Shown one piece after another: positions 16,738-21,823 of a stretch of 21,823 nucleotides of DNA; within the stretch, counting starts at the first letter, position 1, and each line of letters starts with the position of its first letter. Source of the DNA: Haemophilus sp. C1 (lineage in GTDB: Bacteria; Pseudomonadota; Gammaproteobacteria; Enterobacterales; Pasteurellaceae). The notes under the pieces were generated by a model that made no database searches, was not told the origin of the DNA, and saw nothing but the letters and a program-made list of their open reading frames with translations. The position numbers and the translations under genes are program-made. The stretch covers positions 1-21,823 of the forward strand of contig NZ_LDVZ01000025.1 of assembly GCF_001276515.1 (NCBI RefSeq), given 5' to 3'.

Positions 16738-17760
16738 ATGTCAAATAATCAGAATCCGTTGTGTTATAACGAAATGCAGGTGCATTCTATTCATCAGGAA
16801 ACAGATGATGTCTATACAATTGAATTAATAGCACAAGATTTTTACCCTTATGAGCCTGGCCAGTATGCTTTAGTGAGTATTCGTAATACACCAAATATTG
16901 TACGAGCTTATACGCTATCGTCTACGCCAGGAATGAGCCGTTTTGTTACTTTAACCGTTCGTCGTATTAAAAATGGAGTTGGTTCTAATTGGATTACATC
17001 CGAAATTAAAGAAGGTGATCAAATTTGGCTATCCGATCCAATGGGTAAATTTACCTGTACCCGCATTGTAAGTGATCGATATTTGCTTGTTGCTGGTGGA
17101 TGTGGCGTTACGCCAATCATGTCTATGACTCGATGGTTATTAAAAAATAAACCAGGTGTAGATGTGGTTGTATTCTATAGTGTCCATTCGCCTAAAGATG
17201 TTATTTTTAAACGAGAATGGGTATTACTGAAAGAACAATTTCCACAGTTAAAATTATTTATTAATGCTTCTGTTGATGCAGATGATGGCTTTATCGCTGG
17301 ACGTTTAAATAGTCAAATGTTATCTGACCTTGTACCCAATATAGCTGATTATACAGTGCTTACTTGTGGCCCTGAGAGTTATATGAGTGATTTACGTGCG
17401 ATGACAGAATCCCTTGGTATCCCATCAGAGCGTTTCTTTTTAGAGCAATTTCATTCTTCAGCAGAAAATTGTATGTTAGATAATAGTAAACAAGTGACGC
17501 TTTCTATTACTAATCCAGTACCTCAAACTTTTTCTGTACCTGTTGGAAAAACATTGTTAGCTGCTTTGGAAGAGCATAAAGCACCGATTATTGCTGCCTG
17601 TAGAGAAGGTATTTGTGGTTCTTGTAAAACTTTAGTGGTGAGTGGTGATTATGAAGTGAGTTCAAACGGACCGTTGACAGAAGATGAAATTAAACAAGGT
17701 TATGTTTTAGCGTGCTGCTGTCAAATGAAAGGAAATATATCAGTTGATTTAATGCCTTAA
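16738..17760 (+). CDS. hcr: NADH oxidoreductase Hcr, electron donor to Hcp
   Basis: This cytoplasmic flavo-iron-sulfur reductase passes electrons from NADH to Hcp. The FAD-binding domain (about 10-110) has RAYTLSSTPG. The NAD-binding domain (about 110-235) has GGCGVTPIMSM and later TCGPESYM. A C-terminal plant-type [2Fe-2S] ferredoxin domain (about 255-340) has Cys288, Cys293 and Cys296 in CREGICGSC. The fourth ligand is in the triple cysteine at 326-328. Length (340) is close to E. coli Hcr (322). It follows hcp by 103 bp with a hairpin between them. Confidence 0.95.
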   Translation: MSNNQNPLCYNEMQVHSIHQETDDVYTIELIAQDFYPYEPGQYALVSIRNTPNIVRAYTLSSTPGMSRFVTLTVRRIKNGVGSNWITSEIKEGDQIWLSDPMGKFTCTRIVSDRYLLVAGGCGVTPIMSMTRWLLKNKPGVDVVVFYSVHSPKDVIFKREWVLLKEQFPQLKLFINASVDADDGFIAGRLNSQMLSDLVPNIADYTVLTCGPESYMSDLRAMTESLGIPSERFFLEQFHSSAENCMLDNSKQVTLSITNPVPQTFSVPVGKTLLAALEEHKAPIIAACREGICGSCKTLVVSGDYEVSSNGPLTEDEIKQGYVLACCCQMKGNISVDLMP

Positions 17761-17769
17761 TCCTTAATA

Positions 17770-17778
17770 AAGTGCGGT
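17770..17778 (+). repeat. DNA uptake signal sequence after hcr
   Basis: A perfect AAGTGCGGT core lies 10 bases past the hcr stop codon. The longer segment TGCGGTTAT (17773-17781) is matched in inverted orientation at 17844-17852. That copy is a degenerate uptake site, so a distant hairpin could form in the 112-bp gap before the next gene. I see no strong terminator there. Confidence 0.88.
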
Positions 17779-17872
17779 TATTTTTATTACGGTTTTTTAT
17801 ACATTGATCTTAGACAAGGGCAATTTGTATATTTAGTGATATGATAACCGCAAATTATTTTTTGAGGTTTTT

Positions 17873-18691
17873 ATGAATTTACCTTTTCGAGCAATGGTGT
17901 CTGATTTAGATGGCACCCTTTTAACTCCTGAACATTTAGTGGGTGATCTTACCATTGATACGCTGAGAGCATTAGAGCAAAACGGTGTGGATATCATTTT
18001 GGCAACGGGGCGTAACCATACCGATGTGTCATCCATTCTTGGAAAAATTGGTGCGGAACGTGCGGTTATGATTACATCAAATGGTGCTCGTGTACGGGAT
18101 TTACAGGGTAATTTGCTTTATAGCAACAGCTTGCCTGAAGAGTTAGTTCTAGAGCTTTACAAAACGCCATTTGATACTTCCAAAGTATGCATGAATAGCT
18201 ATCAAGATGAAGGTTGGTTTACTAATAAAGATATTCCTGCAATGCGTCAGTTCCATAAAGAATCTGGATTCGATTATAACGTAGTTGATTTTTCCAAACA
18301 TCATGGACGTGGGACAGAAAAAGTCTTTTTTATTGGTAAAAGTCCAGAGGATTTAGTTGAAGTAGAAACTTATTTACGAGATAAGTTTGGTGATGTAACG
18401 ACAATAGTTTATTCAGCATTAGCTTGTTTGGAAGTAATGAATAAGAATGTTTCAAAAGGCGACGCATTAAAACATTTACTCGAATCGCGAGAATATGAGT
18501 TAAAGGACTGTATTGCTTTTGGTGATGGAATGAATGATGTAGAAATGCTTTCTTGGACTGGTAAAGGCTGTATCATGCAAGATGCAGATATTCGTTTAAA
18601 AAAAGCTTGTCCAGAGTTAGAAGTTATAGGCTCAAATAAAGAAGAATCTGTCGCTCGTTATTTGAGAACCCAATTTGGATTAGATTATTAA
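17873..18691 (+). CDS. Cof-type HAD-IIB phosphatase
   Basis: This cytoplasmic haloacid dehalogenase-type sugar-phosphate phosphatase is of the Cof/YidA group. The nucleophile and acid are Asp11 and Asp13 in SDLDGT. The motif II region is around TSNGAR (69-73), motif III is Lys195 in SKGDALK, and motif IV is GDGMNDVEM with Asp218 and Asp222. A C2-type cap (about 85-185) lies between. Length (272) is typical. Substrates of this group are broad (sugar phosphates, pyridoxal phosphate, flavin precursors) and cannot be told from sequence. TGAGG precedes the ATG. Its stop TAA overlaps the crcB start in TAATG, so the two are translationally coupled. Confidence 0.95.
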   Translation: MNLPFRAMVSDLDGTLLTPEHLVGDLTIDTLRALEQNGVDIILATGRNHTDVSSILGKIGAERAVMITSNGARVRDLQGNLLYSNSLPEELVLELYKTPFDTSKVCMNSYQDEGWFTNKDIPAMRQFHKESGFDYNVVDFSKHHGRGTEKVFFIGKSPEDLVEVETYLRDKFGDVTTIVYSALACLEVMNKNVSKGDALKHLLESREYELKDCIAFGDGMNDVEMLSWTGKGCIMQDADIRLKKACPELEVIGSNKEESVARYLRTQFGLDY

Positions 18692-19077
18692 TGCAGGCAT
18701 TATTATTCATAAGTTGTGGTGCAATATTAGGCGCGTCATTGCGTTGGGCTATAGGATTGTTATTTAATCCTTTATTTTCTTCGTTTGCTTTTGGGACTTT
18801 AATCGCTAATTTGCTTGGTTGTTTAATTATTGGTGTATTACTTGGGCTTTTTTGGCAATTTCCACAAATTAGTGCTGAATGGCGGTTATTTTTAATTACC
18901 GGTTTTTTAGGATCGCTAACCACATTTTCTTCTTTTTCTTCCGAAGTTGTGGAATTATTTTTTAATGACAAGTGGTTAAATGGATTTTGTGTATTGATGA
19001 TGCATTTATTCGGATGTTTAGCTATGACTGTGTTGGGCATTTGGATATATAAAATTTGTTCTCAACTTTTACATTAA
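18691..19077 (+). CDS. crcB: Fluoride exporter CrcB/Fluc
   Basis: This small inner-membrane fluoride channel works as a dual-topology dimer. Four hydrophobic helices fill the 128 residues. Family motifs are [10 protein letters not shown] near the N-terminus, [11 protein letters not shown] in helix 2 with the pore asparagine, and [12 protein letters not shown] in helix 3 with the phenylalanine box. The start is shared with the phosphatase stop codon. I looked for the conserved fluoride riboswitch upstream and saw none. It runs convergently into recX, and the two stop codons overlap. Confidence 0.95.
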   Translation: MQALLFISCGAILGASLRWAIGLLFNPLFSSFAFGTLIANLLGCLIIGVLLGLFWQFPQISAEWRLFLITGFLGSLTTFSSFSSEVVELFFNDKWLNGFCVLMMHLFGCLAMTVLGIWIYKICSQLLH

Positions 19078-19532
19078 TCCCATTCACTTTGGTTTTGCCC
19101 AATTAAATCAGCAAATTCATTGCTACGAAATCCATGTGATAGCATATATTGCCAAATTTTTTGTTTCATTTTAGGCGTTTGCTGTTCGTTGTAATTTGGG
19201 AATTTTTTACGTAACAAGTTCTCAGCCATTTCATACCAATCAATTTCTGATTCCATTAAAACTTCATCAATAATATCAGAAGACACACCTTTTAATTGGA
19301 GTAATTCTTGTCGAATTCGTCCTAAACCATAACCTTTTTGCGCGCGTGAATTTAGATAATTTTCTGAAAAACGACGATCACTTTGCCAATTTTTTGCCTG
19401 GCATAAAGATAATGCATCATCAATTTCTTCTTCCGAAAAGTTCTTTTCCTGCATTTTATTGCGGAGCTCGAATTCACTATATTCTCTGCGGGAAAGAAGA
19501 TTAACTATGTAATTAAAAGCAAGAGATGACAA
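19074..19532 (-). CDS. recX: Regulatory protein RecX
   Basis: RecX binds and limits RecA filaments. The protein (152 residues) consists of tandem three-helix repeats, with [16 protein letters not shown] near the start and [13 protein letters not shown] in the middle. I take TTG at 19532 as start: it has AAAGGA at suitable spacing on the leftward strand, the next in-frame methionine would remove the first repeat, and the family usually begins at this distance. It lies 79 bp downstream of recA in the same direction, with a USS hairpin between them, as is common for recA-recX. Its stop overlaps the stop of the convergent crcB. Confidence 0.93.
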   Translation of the reverse strand: MSSLAFNYIVNLLSRREYSEFELRNKMQEKNFSEEEIDDALSLCQAKNWQSDRRFSENYLNSRAQKGYGLGRIRQELLQLKGVSSDIIDEVLMESEIDWYEMAENLLRKKFPNYNEQQTPKMKQKIWQYMLSHGFRSNEFADLIGQNQSEWD

Positions 19533-19565
19533 GGAATGATTCCTTTATTTTTATTGAGTTGATAT

Positions 19566-19593
19566 AAAGTGCGGTTAAAAATGACCGCACTTT
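19566..19593 (-). terminator. USS-pair hairpin between recA and recX
   Basis: Perfect uptake cores at 19567-19575 and 19584-19592 form a 10-bp stem with an 8-base loop. Leftward the sequence after the stem is TATATC rather than a T run, so it may be a partial terminator giving less recX than recA message. Partial read-through of this kind is known between recA and recX in E. coli. Confidence 0.7.
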
Positions 19594-19611
19594 TGGCGTT
19601 GATGATTTGAT

Positions 19612-20676
19612 TTATTCAAAATCACTTTCTGATTCTGAACTATTTTCAGATTGTTCAATGTCAGCCATTAAAGCTTGTTCTGGATTAGCCACTAATTCTG
19701 CGCGTAAACGAGCTTCTAACTCATCTGCTTTTTCTGGATTTTCATTGAGCCATTTCATTGAGTTAGTTTTACCTTGGCCAATTTTTTCGCCATTATAGGA
19801 ATACCAGGCGCCTGATTTTTCTACAAGTTTGTGTTTTACCCCAAGTTCTAATAATTCACCTGCTTTTGAAATGCCTTCTCCATAGAGAATTTGGAAATCC
19901 ACTTGGCGGAATGGTGCCGCTAATTTGTTTTTCACTACTTTTACCCGGGTTTCATTTCCAATGATATTTTCACCATCTTTTACAGAACCTGTACGGCGAA
20001 TATCCAAGCGAACTGAAGAATAGAATTTTAATGCATTACCGCCAGTGGTGGTTTCAGGATTACCAAACATCACGCCTATTTTCATACGGATTTGGTTAAT
20101 AAACACAACTAGACAGTTTGCATTTTTAATTTGGCCAGTAAGTTTACGTAAAGCTTGTGACATTAAACGAGCTTGTAGCCCCATATGGGAATCACCCATA
20201 TCCCCTTCAATTTCAGCTTTTGGTGTCAGTGCGGCAACGGAGTCCACAATAATTACATCAATTGCGCCAGAGCGAACTAATGCATCACAGATTTCAAGTG
20301 CTTGTTCACCATTATCAGGTTGAGAAACAAAAAGTTCTTTTACATCTACCCCAAGTTTTGCGGCATAAATAGGATCAAGTGCGTGTTCCGCGTCAATAAA
20401 CGCACAGGTTTTTCCTGCTTTTTGCGCTTGAGCAATGACGGAAAGAGTTAATGTGGTTTTACCTGATGATTCAGGTCCGAAAATTTCTACAATTCGTCCC
20501 ATAGGTAAACCACCGATTCCTAGTGCAACATCTAAGCCAAGTGATCCAGTAGAAATAGATTCTACATCCAACGTTTTGGTATCGCCTAACTTCATAATTG
20601 AGCCTTTACCAAATTGTTTTTCGATTTGCCCTAGTGCAGCCGCTAGAGCTTTTTGTTTTTCTTCTTGAGTCGCCAT
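19612..20676 (-). CDS. recA: Recombinase RecA
   Basis: RecA is the ATP-dependent strand-exchange protein and the co-protease that triggers LexA cleavage. It is also needed for integrating DNA taken up by transformation. The Walker A motif GPESSGKT is at 67-74. [13 protein letters not shown] Walker B ([13 protein letters not shown]) is in the middle. The L2-loop region [27 protein letters not shown] is present and the acidic tail ends ESESDFE. Length (354) is normal. AGGA precedes the ATG. Its promoter carries a LexA box. Confidence 0.99.
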   Translation of the reverse strand: MATQEEKQKALAAALGQIEKQFGKGSIMKLGDTKTLDVESISTGSLGLDVALGIGGLPMGRIVEIFGPESSGKTTLTLSVIAQAQKAGKTCAFIDAEHALDPIYAAKLGVDVKELFVSQPDNGEQALEICDALVRSGAIDVIIVDSVAALTPKAEIEGDMGDSHMGLQARLMSQALRKLTGQIKNANCLVVFINQIRMKIGVMFGNPETTTGGNALKFYSSVRLDIRRTGSVKDGENIIGNETRVKVVKNKLAAPFRQVDFQILYGEGISKAGELLELGVKHKLVEKSGAWYSYNGEKIGQGKTNSMKWLNENPEKADELEARLRAELVANPEQALMADIEQSENSSESESDFE

Positions 20677-20711
20677 AATTAAAATCCTGTTTGAATGTTC
20701 AATTTTTTGTG

Positions 20712-20739
20712 ATTATATCTGTATTGATGTACAGGTCAA
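20712..20739 (-). promoter_or_regulatory. recA promoter with LexA (SOS) box
   Basis: Read leftward, TTGACC (20734-20739) and a perfect TATAAT (20712-20717) are separated by 16 bp. The spacer is filled by CTGTATTGATGTACAG (20719-20734), an exact match to the CTGT-N8-ACAG LexA consensus. LexA bound there blocks both promoter elements. Confidence 0.93.
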
Positions 20740-20926
20740 GAAAAATATTTATATTTGTGAAATGTATGAGATCTGTATTCCAAAGAAAGTAGATCAAAAC
20801 CTTAAAATGAGGGTGGATGATAAAAACTCGTTAATTGAATAATTAGGTTAAATTATATACAAACCATAATAGTAAGAAAAATTTTAAATATAGTATATTT
20901 ATATATAAACCAATTGTTTACATAAA

Positions 20927-21003
20927 AATAAATTTCAAATTTACGATCAGCTTCACAAATCTGAAATTTATTCTTAGTAAGATGAAAAACTTCATGATAT
21001 AAA
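20927..21003 (+). promoter_or_regulatory. sxy promoter with CRP-like site in an extended palindrome
   Basis: A CRP-like site, TACGA-N6-TCACA (20942-20957), sits at the exact centre of a 46-bp palindrome. Its outer 11-base arms AATAAATTTCA (20927-20937) and TGAAATTTATT (20962-20972) pair perfectly. A -10 element TATAAA at 20998-21003 would start transcription near 21011, which puts the CRP centre (20949.5) at about -61, the class I activator position. CRP control of sxy is established for H. influenzae. Exact positions here are inferred. The remaining recA-sxy gap (20740-20926) is AT-rich with nothing else I can name. Confidence 0.65.
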
Positions 21004-21018
21004 CCAAATCAGAAGTAC

Positions 21019-21121
21019 TTCTACTGACTCTTTTAAAATAATTATTCATTGGAGGTTTAATATGAATATAAAGGATGAGCATATAGATAGTGTTTGCTCT
21101 TTGTTAGATCAGTTAGTAGGA
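21019..21121 (+). promoter_or_regulatory. sxy mRNA leader:coding hairpin (translational control)
   Basis: Leader bases 21019-21029 can pair with coding bases 21111-21121 over 11 consecutive pairs, including two G-U. The ribosome site GGAGG (21051-21055) and the ATG are enclosed in the loop. G21116, the first base of codon 19 (Val), pairs with C21024. I recall that the classical hypercompetent sxy-1 mutation changes this codon base (Val19 to Ile). This reproduces the known secondary-structure control of sxy translation. Confidence 0.78.
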
Positions 21122-21715
21122 AATGTTACCTTTAAAAATCTTTTTACAGGTTACGGTTTGTTTCACAAGGAAGAGACTATGTTTGCCATTTGGCAGAATA
21201 AAAAACTTTATCTACGTGGTGAGGATGAACTTGCAATTCAATTAAGTAAATTAGGCTGTGAACCGTTTACAACAAATGAGTTGAATAAGCGATTTGTACT
21301 TTCTCAATATTATGCACTTTCAGATCAGGTGATGCGTAATAATATGTTGTGTAGAAAGTTGATTATTCTTTCTATTCAGCAAATTCGCAATCAGAAGTTA
21401 GATCGTACTTTAAGAAAGCTAAATAGATTAAAGGATTTACCCAATTTAACTATCAAGCATGAAAGAGCGCTAATAAAAGTTGGCATTACTGATGTTGCAA
21501 TGCTAAGAGAAATTGGTGCAGAAAATGCATTGGTGGAATTAAAGAAAAGCGGCAGCGGAGCAACTTTAGATTTTTATTGGAAGTTAGTATGTGCTTTGCA
21601 AAATAAAAATAGTCAATTTTTAAGTCAATCGGAAAAAGAGCGTTTATTAAAGAAATTAAACGAAATTTTGAGAAAGAATGGCTTGAAAGGCTATAGAAAA
21701 TTAGATGACGAATAA
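21062..21715 (+). CDS. sxy: Competence regulator Sxy/TfoX
   Basis: Sxy (TfoX) works with CRP at CRP-S sites to switch on the DNA-uptake genes, so it is the limiting regulator of natural transformation. The TfoX N-terminal domain covers about residues 8-100 (FTGYGLFHKEETMFAIW, then LYLRGE). The C-terminal helix-hairpin-helix-like domain covers about 115-205 (LKDLPNLTIKHERALIKVGI and later GSGATLDFYWKL). Length (217) equals what I recall for H. influenzae. The sequence is close to, but not identical with, the Rd protein as I remember it. GGAGG with a 6-base spacing precedes the ATG. Control elements upstream and in the leader are listed separately. An rRNA-type promoter follows 37 bases after its stop, and I see no terminator between them. 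Confidence 0.97.
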   Translation: MNIKDEHIDSVCSLLDQLVGNVTFKNLFTGYGLFHKEETMFAIWQNKKLYLRGEDELAIQLSKLGCEPFTTNELNKRFVLSQYYALSDQVMRNNMLCRKLIILSIQQIRNQKLDRTLRKLNRLKDLPNLTIKHERALIKVGITDVAMLREIGAENALVELKKSGSGATLDFYWKLVCALQNKNSQFLSQSEKERLLKKLNEILRKNGLKGYRKLDDE

Positions 21716-21751
21716 AATTTGTTCATTCAAATAATTTTTTGCAAAAAGTAC

Positions 21752-21779
21752 TTGCAAGGGTTTAGAAAATCCCTATAAT
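21752..21779 (+). promoter_or_regulatory. rRNA-type promoter (probable rrn P1)
   Basis: TTGCAA (21752-21757), a 16-bp spacer and a perfect TATAAT (21774-21779) lie downstream of an AT-rich stretch resembling an UP element. CCCTATAATGCACC matches the -10 and GC-rich discriminator style of E. coli rrn P1 promoters. A leader hairpin CACAAC/GTTGTG (21788-21793 with 21802-21807) follows near the predicted start. The 16S gene itself is not within the window. Confidence 0.75.
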
Positions 21780-21823
21780 GCACCGCACACAACGACGCAC
21801 TGTTGTGAAGTATTTAAGTTTCC

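Noticed and set aside
18600..18690. Fluoride riboswitch before crcB
   Set aside because: crcB overlaps the preceding coding region and no crcB-motif riboswitch sequence is visible there or in the leader before the Cof-type gene.
1..21823. tRNA genes, CRISPR arrays, insertion sequences or prophage genes
   Set aside because: None seen: no cloverleaf, no spaced direct repeats, no transposase or integrase-like protein. Open frames antisense to the genes look like shadows without ribosome sites.

Overview
This looks like a chromosomal segment of Haemophilus, either H. influenzae or a very close relative such as H. haemolyticus. The reasons are the AT-rich sequence, 12 perfect copies of the Haemophilus uptake signal core (AAGTGCGGT or its complement), a sxy/tfoX competence regulator next to recA-recX, and a gene order that from memory largely follows the H. 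influenzae Rd stretch around HI0582-HI0601. I could not run a comparison.

Left end (1-3640): mnmG (gidA) reads leftward from an AT-rich, GATC-dense intergenic region that has the hallmarks of the chromosomal replication origin: 11 GATC sites in 228 bp, 13-mer-like repeats and an exact DnaA box. Directly on the far side of the origin is a two-gene metal cassette. It encodes a short cation diffusion facilitator that ends right after its sixth membrane segment, followed by a MerR-type regulator. The cassette is driven by a textbook MerR promoter with a 19-bp spacer and a central dyad.

Middle (3650-10940): this part is scavenging and catabolism. It holds a periplasmic cyclic-nucleotide phosphodiesterase/nucleotidase (cpdB) with a Tat-like signal, an AbgA-like M20 amidohydrolase, a DcuC-type carrier in an operon with the aspartyl dipeptidase pepE, and a divergent HyuC/AllC-like amidohydrolase. 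An Lrp/AsnC regulator follows. Uptake-signal inverted pairs double as hairpins between genes.

Arginine/citrulline region (11034-14615): a leftward operon arcB-arcC-yfcC encodes ornithine carbamoyltransferase, carbamate kinase and an ArcD-like antiporter. No arginine deiminase gene is present. The likely job is ATP generation from citrulline.

Nitrosative-stress pair (14982-17760): hcp, a class II hybrid cluster protein with every cluster ligand present, is followed by its reductase hcr. A candidate FNR site lies upstream.

Right end (17873-21823): a Cof-type HAD phosphatase overlaps crcB (fluoride channel). crcB runs convergently into recX so that the two stop codons overlap. recA follows with a LexA box inside its promoter. 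Then comes sxy, whose upstream region shows a CRP-like site at the centre of a 46-bp palindrome and an 11-bp pairing between 5' leader and coding sequence. The window ends in an rRNA-type promoter, so an rrn operon probably starts just beyond it.
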